Assembly (NCBI GenBank): GCA_029204225.1
Contig: CM055104.1
Coordinates: 22,443,952 to 22,507,951 of the forward strand
DNA from: Diphasiastrum complanatum
Lineage: Eukaryota; Streptophyta; Lycopodiopsida; Lycopodiales; Lycopodiaceae
Direction of reading: 5' to 3'
DNA length: 64,000 nt
Shown one piece after another: positions 11,455 through 23,000 of this stretch. The notes under the pieces are model-generated. The model saw nothing but the letters and a program-made list of their open reading frames with translations. It was not told the origin of the DNA and made no database searches. The position numbers and the translations under genes are program-made. Within the stretch, counting starts at the first letter, position 1. Each line of letters starts with the position of its first letter.

Positions 11455-11536
<82 letters not shown>
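11455..11536. repeat. (CT)n microsatellite, about 40 units
   Basis: Uninterrupted CT dinucleotides followed by a C-run. Minus-strand ORFs through it are Arg-Glu repeats and not genes. Confidence 0.95.
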
Positions 11537-11538
<2 letters not shown>

Positions 11539-11624
11539 CCCCCCAAAGCGCTTCTTCACAAAATTCATTTTGGAGTCGAGGCCCCCACTTTTTTCATTTT
11601 GCGATTTTTTTTTTGTTGATATAT

Positions 11625-11995
11625 TTCTGCGTGGCACTGCCACGCGTGGCAGTGCCATGCCCTAAAAAAAAATTTGCAAAAAAGTTTGCCACGACGTGGC
11701 AAAATTGCACTTGCTGGAAAAATTTGCCACGCATGGCAAACTTCAAAAAAAATTTTAACATTTTTGCCACGCGTGGCAAATTTTGGCATTCTAGAAAAAA
11801 ACTGCCACGTGTGGCAATTTTCTATATTTTTTTAATCGTGGCAGTGCCACGCGGATTTAAAATTTGAATCTATTCGAGCCCCCTCCCCCCCAATCTGTTC
11901 GGAAGAAGAGCCGGTGACGGAAAATTTAGGCGGCGTGGCAGCGCCATGCGTTCATTGCCACGCAGTTGCCACGCAAGGGCCGTCGGGTCAAATCT
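11625..11995. repeat. subterminal palindromic repeats of the CACTA element
   Basis: About ten copies of GCCACGCGTGGC and close variants (for example 11641, 11690, 11728, 11767, 11803, 11845, 11934, 11958) in direct and inverted orientation, up to the right terminus. In CACTA elements such repeats bind TNPA-type protein and bring the ends together. Confidence 0.75.
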
Positions 11996-12034
11996 GGTCC
12001 TCGTCTTATGTGTGTGACAATGGCCAATGGGCTT

Positions 12035-12049
12035 ATATTTGTAGTTGTG
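12035..12049 (-). repeat. right terminal inverted repeat of the CACTA-type element
   Basis: Reads CACAACTACAAATAT on the minus strand and is followed directly by the second TGA target copy. Confidence 0.8.
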
Positions 12050-12052
12050 TGA

Positions 12053-13302
12053 GGTCTGTTTTCGACAGTTCCATGAGATTGGGCCTTGATTGTATAAGAA
12101 TACAAATCCGGAAGTCGATCTTCTGGTGTTAGTATCTCCTACCCAATCTGCATCTGTGTATCCTTCGAGAATATTGACAGGTTGGTTGCCTCCATAACAG
12201 ATGCTAAGATGTTTTGTTGCTTGGACATATTTCATGACCTTTATGAGTGCCGCTCCAATGGGTTGGAACCTGGATTCGATAGGAACTGGCTAAGTGAACT
12301 GATTGAGTATGCAAGGTCTGGCCGAGTGCAGAGCATTGCATACATCAGTGAGCCGATAATGGAGTGAAATGGATATTGTTTCATTTCCTTCTTTTCTGCC
12401 TTGGTTTGAGGGCATTGTTCCTTCGATAATTTCAGACCATGGTCGAGTGAAAAGTAACTTGATTTGCAGTTGGTCATTCCATATTTTTCCAGCACATTAG
12501 TGAGGTGTCGTTGTTGACTGATATAGATCTGTCTGCTGGATCGATTTCGATGAATCTGGATTCCAAGGCAATAATGGGCTGGACCCATATCAGTCATCTT
12601 GTACTCCTGTGCTAGCATGCATTTTGTATCCTTTAATAAATTTAGATTGTTACTAAAAAGTAATGTATCATCCACATAAAGAGTGATGATTATGAAGGAA
12701 GGAAAAACAAACTTGAAGTAAATATTTGAGTCTGCCGAGTTTGGAATAAAACCATTATCGACTAGAAATGCATTGATGTTCTGAAACCAGGCTCTTGGTG
12801 ACCGTTTCAAGCCATACAGAGCCTTGTGGATTTTGCATACTAGGTGCTACTTGTCCCTGAGCTCGTATCCCTCTGGCTATGGCATATAGATCTCCTCTTC
12901 GATAGTCCCGTTGAGGAAGGCAGTCTGGACATTTATTTGGTGGACTTCGAAATCAGTTGTAGCTGCAAAGGAGAGTAGTAGTCTGATCGAAGCATGGTTA
13001 ATGACAGAGTTGAAGGTCTCTGAATAATCCAAATCTGGAATCTGGAATAATCCTTTGGCGACAAGCCTAGCCTTGTATCAATTTAATCTTCCTTCAACAT
13101 CATAGTTCGCTTTGAATATCCATTTGTATGGAATTGGATTTCGATCCTTTGGCAGCTCAGTAATAGTCCATGTTTGATGCTCAATGAGAGAATCAAATTC
13201 AGTGTCCATTGCAGCTTTCCACTGGTCAGCATCGGGTGTTGACATTGCCTCTGAAACAGTGTTTGGTTCCTGCAAAAAGTAGCAGGCTGGATCATCCATA
13301 AA
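12053..13302 (-). pseudogene. copia reverse transcriptase and RNase H (N-terminal half)
   Basis: The first reading (13299-13078) has the KWIFKANYDVEGRLN start typical of copia RT. 12810-12241 holds the catalytic YVDD motif (LYVDDTLLFS, about 12670) and the SLMYAMLCTRPDLAY block. 12235-12053 begins RNase H with GYTDADWVGD. Frameshifts lie near 13080-12810 and 12238. The order is normal for copia and continues the integrase immediately upstream. Confidence 0.8.
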
Positions 13303-14340
13303 TCAGAATGGAGGCTGTCTGCATCGGTTTGATCTTCTGGGTTGAACTTCGATCCTCTGATGTGGTTCAACTTGTCGAGGGTCTGACTCTTTGTCAGAGT
13401 CAGAGTCGGTGTCGAGTTGCTGATCAGTCCTGAGTTTGGAGTTGTCGACTCTGGAATTGGAAATCGATGTAGCTTTTCCCTTGTGGTCAAAAAAATGTTC
13501 TTTCACAAAAATGACATCTCTACTGGTGAACAATTTTTGAGTGTCCAGGTTGTAAAGCTTGTATGCTTTGTGGTCTGGGGAATAGCCAATGAAAATTGAT
13601 TTTCTGTTGGTGTCGTCCAGTTTCTTTCTTAGATCAACAGGGATCTGAACATAGGCTATGCATCCAAACACTCGAATATGCTTGAGTGATGGTTTTGATC
13701 CTATCCACACTTCATAGGGTGTCTTGTCATTTAGGGCCTTTGTAATGGATCGATTTTGTAGATAGGCGGCTATAGTAACAACTTTTGCCCAGAATTTCTT
13801 TTGAAGAGAGACATGGGCCAGCATGCTCTTGGCACTTTCGATGAGTGTCCGATTCTTCCTCTCAGCTACGCCATTGGACTGAGGTGAGTAGTTGGTTGTG
13901 TATTGTTGATGTATTCCATTGATCTTGCAAAAGTCCTTGAATTCAATGGAGATGAATTCTCCCCTTCCATCAATATGTAGAGCCTTGATTTTTCTCTGGG
14001 TCTGATTGTCAACAGACTCCTTGAACTGCTTAAAGCACTTGAAAGCTTCGAATATGTTCTTCAGACAATAAGTAGCAGTCCTTCGAGAGAAGTCATCAAT
14101 GAATGTTAGGAATTAGAGGGCTCCCCCTATGGAAGCAGTCTGCATAGGGCCACAAATGTCGCCATGCTTGTTGATAATACAACTTTCGCATGGAGAAGTT
14201 GGTTTGCTGACAAAAGGAAGATCTTGCACTAAATTCGTGAATACTATTGAAGTTTAGATGGCCTAATCTGAAATGGCAAAGCATATCAGTCGATTCATAA
14301 GTGGATGAATGAAGAGCTTGGCTATTTGTCGAATAGCAGT
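13303..14340 (-). pseudogene. copia integrase with GAG-pre-integrase domain
   Basis: 14284 begins with LCHFRLGHLN, the GAG-pre-integrase signature. About 14090-13830 carries the integrase core with HIDGRGEF and SPQSNGVAERKN, supplying the second Asp and the Glu of the DDE triad. 13824-13303 holds the conserved GCIAYV and FIGYS blocks downstream of the core. Frame changes at about 14100 and 13830 mean no intact protein is made. Confidence 0.8.
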
Positions 14341-15062
14341 GATTAAGCTTGTAAAGATAGCCACATCGTCTACCAAAAGCTAAAACTTTCCTAGACCAAT
14401 CTTGGTCATAAAGGCAGCTTCATCTTCCTCTTCTTGCTGGATTGAGTGACTCTGGTTGTAACAGTATTGGCTTGTTGTTGGAACTGCTTTTTCTTCTCGT
14501 TGTTGTACTTCAAAGTGCGGTAGTCCTTGATGAGATGACCAGTCCTCTTGAGTATTTACAGAATAGCTTTTGTCTTTGATGAAATGATGAAGGCTCTGAA
14601 GTTGATGCTTCATTTGGTACAGGCTACTGCATGTTGCTCTTCTTGTCAGGATAATCTGACTGTGTAGGTCTCTTGAATCTGAACTTCTGATTTCTTTTGG
14701 GATATAGAGCTTGAGGATCCAATCCTTGAGCCTGAGGAGGATGCAAATCTTCTGATCTCCTCTTGTAGTAGCATCGAAATTACTCTTGATAGATCGATGC
14801 TCCTGAGTCGAGATTTCCATGACCCAATTTTCATAGGCATCAGATAGACTCGATAATAGAGTCATAACAACATCAAAATCTTCAATGACTGAGCCAGTTG
14901 CAGTCATCTAGATGACTCAAAACACTATCTGCATCAGACATTCTCAGGGTGAAGAATTTCTTCCTCAAATGAAGTTTGGAAGTGACGTCCCTGATATCAT
15001 AAAGAGTTGCTAGGATGTCCCATGCATCCTTAGTAGTTTGAACAACTCGTTAATAATCAAGA
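14341..15062 (-). pseudogene. copia gag remnant
   Basis: Minus-strand reading from WDILATLYD (about 15030) through LRKKFFTLRM resembles copia gag (UBN2-type). A 175-codon ORF (14907-14380) continues it with the LLSSLSDAYENW motif. A normal zinc knuckle is not obvious and the frame shifts after about 14700. The N-terminus is missing because the LTR joins directly. Confidence 0.65.
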
Positions 15063-15615
15063 GGAATAAACAGTAGTAATGTTCTAATAGAACAAACCAG
15101 TAGTGTGGGAAAATATGTACTCGTGATAAAAATCAGAAGTTGAGTACATGGGCGTGAAGCTGAGCGCAATTCAGTGAGGTGCAAATATTTTAGAGCTTTT
15201 GTCTTTTATAGATAATTAAATAAAAGATATTAATTTACAAGATATTTTCAAGTCTTTCAAGTTAGTGCTTTTCGACCTACTTAATTAATTACAGCCGCCT
15301 TGTAGTTGGTAACCGCCTTTTAAATAATAAAGATTATGTACAAGTAGGTGAACTGACATTTCCCTAATGACGAAGTCAGATTTGTCGACTTGGTCCGATT
15401 TGTCGGCTTCGTCAGATTTGTCGGCTTAGTCAAATTTGTTGGTTGAGTCAGATTTGTTGGTCGTCTCAGATTTGTCGGCTGAGTTAGATTTGTTGGTTGA
15501 ATCAGATTTGTTGGTTGCCTCAGATTTGTCGGCTTCCTCAGATTTGTCGGTTGAGTTAAATTTTTCACGATGCTCATTACCGAATGGATTTGGTCCTGAG
15601 CATAGAAATCCAACA
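15063..15615 (-). repeat. copia LTR (5'), with minisatellite
   Basis: Partner of 6846-7444. The 18-bp array at 15370-15560 has fewer units, which explains most of the length difference. Confidence 0.75.
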
Positions 15616-16720
15616 AGGAAGGCCATTATTTCCATGTGGCCATCAAGGGTGAATTGACCAAACAACATCTCGACATACCTATGGGAGTGCTCATGTGGTT
15701 AGCCTCTCTTCTTTCGCTCTCCCATGGCATTCTTTAGTTCAAGTGGAGTTGTCATTGGAAACTTGGACATTTAGGGGAGTTGCCCAAATAAAAAGCCAAA
15801 TGACTTGTCAGTACGTGGCAAACCTAGGATGCCACATCACATGCAACTTAGGAGCATGTGACACATAGTCTTTGGCCTCTTGGCCTTGACTTGAACAATA
15901 AGAGGATGACATATATCCAATGAGACATGTAGGGGACCCGAAGTCCTTTTAGCTTGAGATACATGGCAAGTGCATTGGACTTGTGAGGGACCAAGTATGA
16001 AATTGATGTGTGAGGGGCCAAATATGAAACTGACCCTTTACTTCGGGGCTCACCTTTACCCTGGTGGAGGTTTGGGCGTAGTTGGATGAAGATGCACAAA
16101 GCCTTCATCACCGTTTGATGATGGAGACTCATGGATTGAGCCATGGGAGTCCTAGTTGGCTTGAAGCTCTCCGCATGACAAGTGATGCTTCTTCATCATT
16201 GCAAGATATACATTAAACTTGCCTAGTTGGATTTCGTAATGAGGAGGCTTTCCAATGATTAATCATGGACATGTGGCAAGATTTGAATGCTTATTATAGA
16301 ATGCACAATTGGTAGTAACCCCACAATGTGCCAAAAAAACACAAGGCATTACAAGTATGTTGATGATTCCTTTAGCATGGAGTCAAAATTTCTTGTTTTA
16401 GATTTGGGGGTGCCCAGCAAATCCCTTGTTCAAAATGGAGGCCTACCATTGGCCCAAATGGAAAGAAGGGACTCCTCCCATCAGGTTGAGCTTAAGTTGT
16501 TTCCTTGTGGTTGTGGCACATGAGGTGGCATGAGTCATGTTCCACATAGGAGCAACTCGTGTGCCTAGAAATATGGCTCTACATGTTGAGTAGTGAAGGG
16601 CAACTCAAGTAAAATGGGGTTGCAAGAATTGAAATAGGCCAATAAATTTGTAAAGTTCTATTTATGCTTACCAATGCCAAGTTTGAAAGAGAGAAGGGTG
16701 TTCAAATAACTTCAATTCGT
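15616..16720. other. intergenic, no gene seen
   Basis: No ORF with recognisable content. It lies between the copia element and the ASPM promoter region. Confidence 0.5.
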
Positions 16721-16736
16721 CTTAAAAGTGGAGTAC

Positions 16737-16747
16737 TGTAACGGTAA
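16737..16747 (+). promoter_or_regulatory. possible MSA (mitosis-specific activator) element
   Basis: TGTAACGGTAA keeps the AACGG core bound by plant MYB3R factors at G2/M genes, with two mismatches to the 11-bp consensus. It lies about 260 bp upstream of the ASPM start codon. The 5-bp core is common by chance. Confidence 0.25.
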
Positions 16748-16796
16748 TGTTGTAGTAGATGTCTTTTGTGTTTTGGTGAAAAATTTAAAATTTTAC

Positions 16797-16824
16797 GAGA
16801 GAGAGAGAGAGAGAGGGAGGGAGG
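16797..16824. repeat. short (GA)n tract in the ASPM 5' region
   Basis: About ten GA units followed by GGGAGGGAGG, 190 bp upstream of the start codon, probably in the 5' UTR or core promoter. Confidence 0.8.
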
Positions 16825-17007
16825 ACAGATTCATCTCTATTCAGGAGCACGAAGCAAAGCAAGCAAAGCTGAATCATGTTGTTGTTGTTGCTTTAGTAGC
16901 GATCAACATTCTGAGGTACTTTTCGGAGCATTACTGGGCGAGGCTTTTCAAGTTTACACGTAAGACATGAAACCTGAAGAATAATATACTTTTCCCATCG
17001 TAGCACT

Positions 17008-20000
17008 ATGAATACGTCGGCCAGAAAAAGGAAAGCTGATGGCTCCAGAGCAGAAGAAGCAGGATTGCTCTTCAATAGCAAGCATCAGAGCCCTATTGTC
17101 ATTACTACTCCTGCTCGGAAAGTCAGGGCAAAAGCAAGCTCAACTGCGAAGTTTGATCTGGCTCAGGCTTTTTTCAAGTATGATGAAACATTCAAATTGC
17201 GAACTAATTTAGCTTCTGATAAACAGACGTTACACTCAAGAAGAGCAAGCGCTCCCAGTAAATCATTTGTGCTGCAAAGACTATCTCAATCAAGCGCTAT
17301 TTCGAATCCATGTTTACCCTTGTTGCCTACTCCAATGAAGACGTGTGAAGGATTGGAAAATTTGCTGCCTATGTTTACGCCCAGCAATGTTGAAGACAAG
17401 TCAGTTAAAAGGTCTTTGTTTTCTGGCTATCGAGGGGTTCGCCAGTTTGAAACGCCTACCTCCACCTCTTCACAAGGAACTAGGCAACTAGTTTCTGCAA
17501 GGAAACTTAGGCTTAAAGCTGCAATGCAGCTTAAAGCATTTGAAAATCGAGAGCTACGAGCTTTACGCTGTGAAAATGCTAAACGAAAGATCTGGATGAG
17601 GAGGCAAGAGAGGGGATACACGATCTGGCTGAATTTCCTGCTCAAACAGCCTATGAATGGACATTTAGCAACGGCAGGTAATAAGCTCGTGGCTAATGTT
17701 TGCCAAAAGAAATGTGGTGAAGCGTTTCTCAGCTGTGTCATTAAATCGAATCGAGATCATTCTGAAGGCAGCAACTCGGAAGAAAAGGTGACTCCGTTGG
17801 TCAGCCCAAACAGATATTCATCATTGGAGGCGGATATCTTTGCACAAACGCCAACATCTGATCTCAGAAGCAAAAGCAAAGCTCCAAGGTCTATTTTGGT
17901 GGCTCGTAAGACTCCTAATCCGAAAGAAAGAAAAGAGAACTATGACACGTGCTCAAGCAATGGGGTAGATGCATATTTGCAAGCCATTTGCAGCCTCACA
18001 GACCTACGGCAACGATTGATTCCATACTTTGACGACCATTTTCAGGAAGATTTTATCTCCATCATCATGCATTTGGCAAAGGCAAGTTTTTGCTGAGGAG
18101 CCAGTTTTGACCTGACATCATTCTAACGGTTTTTTGTTCTCAGGACTGACAACAAGCTGAAAGACCAATTGAGCTGATTCTGCATTTGTAACCATTCATG
18201 TAAATGGCTTTTAGATTTCTGTGCAAATCTGAGGTTTTTGGTGTTTTTGTCATCAGTTGTGTAGAAGTTGAGTATCAGCATTTCTTTCTTTCTGCAGCAC
18301 ATAGACGAGGGCCGACTAAGGATGAAAGATGGCTGTGCCATCTTGTCAGATATTGCACTGAAGCAAAAGGCACTTAAAGTTTTGACAAGCTACAATCCAT
18401 CATGGCTAAAGATTGGATTGCAGATTGTATTAGGTTCAAACGTTTTTAAAGCCTTGGAAATGGCAGATGCCACTTATAGCACGAGAGCTTGCGAGGATGG
18501 TGATGAACATTCTGATGACAGCTATCTGGAACTATTTTTAGAGAAGAACTTTTTTGCTCATGCAGGTCTTGCAAAGCTATATGCCAAAAACAAGTAAGTT
18601 TTGTTCTCTTTGTACAGTGACATAAGGTTAGTGTCAGCAAGTGCAGATCAATTTACCAAGTTCATTCTGTATGTTCATGGCAACTTAAATGCAAGTGTTT
18701 TCTGTGAGCCAGGAACAAATTATCAGAACCAAATCACACCAAACTTGTTTCAGTTTTCAAAACAAGTTTGTTTGTGATTTCTCTGCGCATCCTCGTGTAT
18801 GTTTCAGTGTCGAAAAGTACGAGCCAGTCCAAGAAAGTCAGTCACCATATTCTTGAACACATGTAACCGCATCGCAAATTATGGAGGTGAACGGATATTA
18901 ACAAATCTTTAGGCGAATGCCAACCTACACCTGTGTACAATCCGCTGGTGAAGACTAATTGTAGCACTACCTTAAAGAATGAGGTACACAATCCGCTGGT
19001 GAAGACTAATTGGAGCATTACCTTAAAGAATGAGGTTAGATACAACAACATACCAGAAAAGTCAGTAAGTAGCTTAGTTTTAAGAGCAGCCAGGGGTTAA
19101 TTCTGCTACTTTTGTGGCCATTGCACCGCACCCTTTGAAGTGTACTTCTGGAGAATAGAAGAGCCACACTGGGATAATTGGGAAGGTCCCATTTCAGGAT
19201 CATTAGTTACTGCTGTCCTTTCCGCCAAAGTTCTCTGTTCTAGGTAGTTCAATCTGACTCAGCGGCCTAAGATATTCAATGCCTCAGATCGGTACTACAT
19301 GAAACTATCATTTTCATGAGTTACCAATTACCCTAGAACTATGCCAAAGTCTGCCATGCCTTCAAGCTCTATTGAATGAGTACACGATGTGGTATTACAT
19401 GACGTATTATCCACCGAATACGCTCTGCTCCCAAGAGGAATTTTCTTGCTGTAGTGATTTCACACGCCTATTAGATGCTCACTGATCAAGGCATAATTGT
19501 CATTAGTTGGAGAATGATGTCAACCTCAAAATATGGAAGCAAATTTAGCAGGGGCTACTGTCCTGTAAGCTAAAAATGAGAATGGTGAGCTCTGGCCAAA
19601 AAAAATCAAAGAGTGGTAAAGTTCCCGCAAAGGTATATGGTTGTGATTTTCACTAATGTAAAACAAAACATTTTAATCTATGAACTAATGGAAGGATTCT
19701 CGAAAAAGATCAAAATGCAGTGAGATAAGTGGTCTCATTCCAAATAATGATGAGTGGTATACAAAAGAGGCAGTTCATTAAAGAATACGAAAATGGAAAG
19801 CCCTTAAGGAAATAACATCAAAACTAGTCTAGTGATGGAGCGAATCAGGAATGGTATTGAGCTTTGAGTGAACTAATATAGATAAAGCAGCATTTTAAAA
19901 ATTTTATTAAGTTTAACCAGTCACATGCTAACATGCGAAGGCTGTACTTTTTCCATGAATGTGAAGTAACGGTTCATAAATTCATGTATGCCTCTAAGTA

Positions 20001-23000
20001 AAGTTGATATGCAGGTCTATTGAAGGCCTGCATCGAGATGGATATGATGCAGCATTGGGCAGGGTAATTCTGAAGCGATTCTTTATGCTTGTGCTGGTAC
20101 TTGATAAACTGAAGACCCAACATATGCTGCAACCTGGTGATGGCATTGATGGTCTTGATGGTGGTGTATCATTACTTTTCCGGCGAAGTGCTGTTGTGAA
20201 ATCAAGTAGGAAAGCTTTGCAAGGTGACAAGAGGAGCATTGCATGTGATATAAATGTACTTAAATAGGGAGATTATAATCTCACACTTTGGAACTATTTA
20301 CCAGAAGTTTCGTATAGATTGAACCACTTCGTAATTTTGAGCTATATTCACTTGTTTGTGCAGATTTTCTTTCTAATGCAATGCATGGAGAAGGTGATCT
20401 GTTGGTTCACCTTGGGGCTCTTGGCTATCATGTTTCTCATGTTCAGGTTTAATGTTTACCTAATCTAGAAAAGTTGAACAAGAGAACTAAATGTGCTGGA
20501 ATGAAGAATTGGTCTTCATAGTTGTTAGGACGGCTTCCTTCTCTGCAATTATTCGTTTAGTCCCCAGAAAGAGCGGCTTCAATGGTGGAAATATTTAAGC
20601 TACAATCGAACACGGTTTTAACTTGTGTCTTTCTTTGTGCTTATTATTATCAGGCTCCACTAGCAGATTACAACTTTGAGATTGTTAGTCTGGTGAAAGA
20701 CTTACAAGATGGCGTCCGGCTTTGTAGATTAGCACAACTCATGCGAAAGGACACTTCTGTGCTTTTGGTCAGTTACTTCAATGTTTGGCGCATTTCATAG
20801 ATTCAAGTGGCAAATTTCAGTAGTTAAACCTTTTCTGTCACCAAGTTTTTGGTAGAAGGAACTTGCAGAAAACGTAATGTTTCGGTTGTGATGCAGAAAG
20901 TCAAGTTGCCAATCCGTGCAAGGAAAAGGCAGAAACAAAACTGTGAAATTGCACTTCAAAGTCTTGCTCAAGCAGGGGTCCCACTAGTGGATGAACAAGG
21001 ATATTTTATAACCGCAGATGACATTGTCGAAGGGGCAAGAGAGAAGGCCTTTTGCCTATTGTGGAATGTCATGCTTCACTTGCAGGTTTGAGCGTCATAT
21101 CAAGAAGAAACAAATTATTTGGCTTAGATTCTCTCAGAATGTTGATGAAGAACTCCAATGTTGAACTGAAACAACACCTAGATCCTAATTTTTGCAGTTT
21201 TAACAAGTCATTAATTCGATGCTGAAGGTTCTAGGTATTTGATAAATTGCTGCATTGTCTGTTAAAATGCTCAAAGCTTCCAAGCAAGCAGAGAACGCAA
21301 GAATGCTGGGCCATATAGTAACTAAATTGGCATTTCTTCTACAGATACCATTGCTAATAAGCAAAGAAAGGCTTCTGAGGGAGATTATTCAAATTGAAGG
21401 CGTTAAAAGCGTAAATGAGGTAGGTACCCTTTAAGCTGGTCTTCTCGTTCATGAGAATCTAGATACGAAACAATAACTGGCAGTAGAGTTTACGTTCTTT
21501 ATATAATCTAGCCAAATTTAATGCTTCCTTTTCTGATCCCAGGTTTCTTTGACTACACCTACTATAGATCTTTTGCTGAAGTGGACAAAGGTGTGTTCAA
21601 TTCTTGGCACTTGCTTCTTTGAACAACCACGATGCATCTTTGAAGTCATGAAAGCATTAACTTTTGGATTCGTTTATGATATTAGTTATTCATTAAACAT
21701 TGCACTCAGCTTATTTTCTTGTCGTTGATGTTTCCTTTGTCTGATTCCATCCGTGTTACTTCAGTACACTAAGAGTGCCTTGATTCCTCAGTCATATATA
21801 TGTTCTCTTTATAAACACAGCTCAGTCTGATCCAGCTCGTGGTATTTGCTCAGTTGGCTCATTAATACTCAAATCTCAAATGAAGAAAGATGAACTAAAT
21901 TGTTTAGAAGAGTTTAATTTTCCTTTTTAATATGAAGAAACAAACATTGAAGTATCTAAGCACATGCCAAGAGAAACTGCTTGATTTCTCTTACTCTTGC
22001 AAAATCAATCCAGATCCAGAATCTTGTAGTGTCCTTCGTAGATATGCTTCTCCTTTACAGTAGAATATTTTGTCATGATATGCTTCTCGTAGGCATCTCT
22101 GCAAATGGCTGCCCGAGACTGTCAGTCATGCTATGTAATTGTGATGCGTGTGATTAAGATTTTTACTAGGCATCTCTGCAAAATGGCCGCCCGAGACTGT
22201 CTGTCATGCTATGTAATATAATGCGTGTGGTTAAGATTTTTACTAAAACTTAAGTAAACATTGATGGCATGTAATAAAGTGAGCAGTGATTTTGTAACTG
22301 GGGCTCTATGGATAGTGCAATATCAATCAAAGAGATAACACACCAGCATGCTGGCATGGAAGTTGTTGTTAGGGTTATCATTAAGACAGTAGATATGTAT
22401 ATTCTGTCTCTTGTATTATTTTCAAACTGGTGGCACAGAATCAGATTGTATGCATGTTTTGTGTTCTTTTAACTATGTTTTTGGAAGAGGAATTCTTGCA
22501 AAGTTATGAACTCGGAATGACCTAAAAAAAGTTGCTACATACCCAGGAAGGATCTACTCTAGTTCCCAAACACTTCAAATTGATATAGAAGCTCTTAAAG
22601 ATCTGAATCTAGCTATTATGAATATTGGAATAAAATCAGGTTTCAGGATTTTTAACCCTATTTACTCTAACATGGACAAACATATGTCACACAGTACATT
22701 CATGACACTAGGGGTGATAGACTATGGTAGACATTATCGAACTGCTTGAAGGTACAAATACCAGAAAATCTGCATCGATTAAGGCTGTAAGTTAGAAGTA
22801 ACTGCATATAAATTTAGATCCAATCAAGAAGATTCAAATGATTAGGACTTGGTTAGTTTGCAAAGTGATTCGAATTGGTTAGGGTTTACAATGTGTGTTA
22901 TTAAGTAGGCTCCCATAAGATTTGAAATGATCAAGGTATACAACGTCATATCTAAGCCATCCCAATATGATTCAAATCAATTAGGGCTTTAATTCGACTT

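Larger units (their letters stand above)
7821..12049 (+). mobile_element. CACTA (En/Spm)-type DNA transposon, noncanonical CACAA ends
   Basis: It interrupts the copia RNase H and is flanked by 3-bp target duplications (TGA at 7818-7820 and 12050-12052). The ends are inverted repeats: CACAACTACATATAT at the left, and the right end reads CACAACTACAAATAT on the minus strand. The interior carries a remnant of the TNPD-type transposase C-terminus (about 7897-8556), a Transposase_24/TNPA-like gene (9421-10557) and a subterminal array of palindromic GCCACGCGTGGC motifs (11625-11995). The 3-bp duplication, gene content and subterminal repeats fit CACTA elements, although the usual end is CACTA. The catalytic transposase part is missing, so the copy is non-autonomous. 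Confidence 0.8.
6846..15615 (-). mobile_element. decayed Ty1/copia element, split by a CACTA insertion
   Basis: Related LTRs at 6846-7444 and 15063-15615 flank minus-strand copia parts in normal order: gag (15062-14380), GAG-pre-integrase (about 14284), integrase (14100-13303), reverse transcriptase (13299-12241) and RNase H (12235-12053, continuing 7817-7452). Many frameshifts and stops break the frame. The right LTR passes directly into mid-gag with no primer-binding site, so the leader and gag N-terminus are lost. A polypurine tract (AAGGAGGAG, minus strand) abuts the left LTR at 7445. I find no clear target-site duplication. Confidence 0.8.

Noticed and set aside
11313-11658. Arg-Glu repeat ORFs over the CT tract
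   Set aside because: Pure translation of a dinucleotide microsatellite.
15616-16700. Protein genes between copia and ASPM
   Set aside because: ORFs there are short, lack motifs and have no splice or start support.
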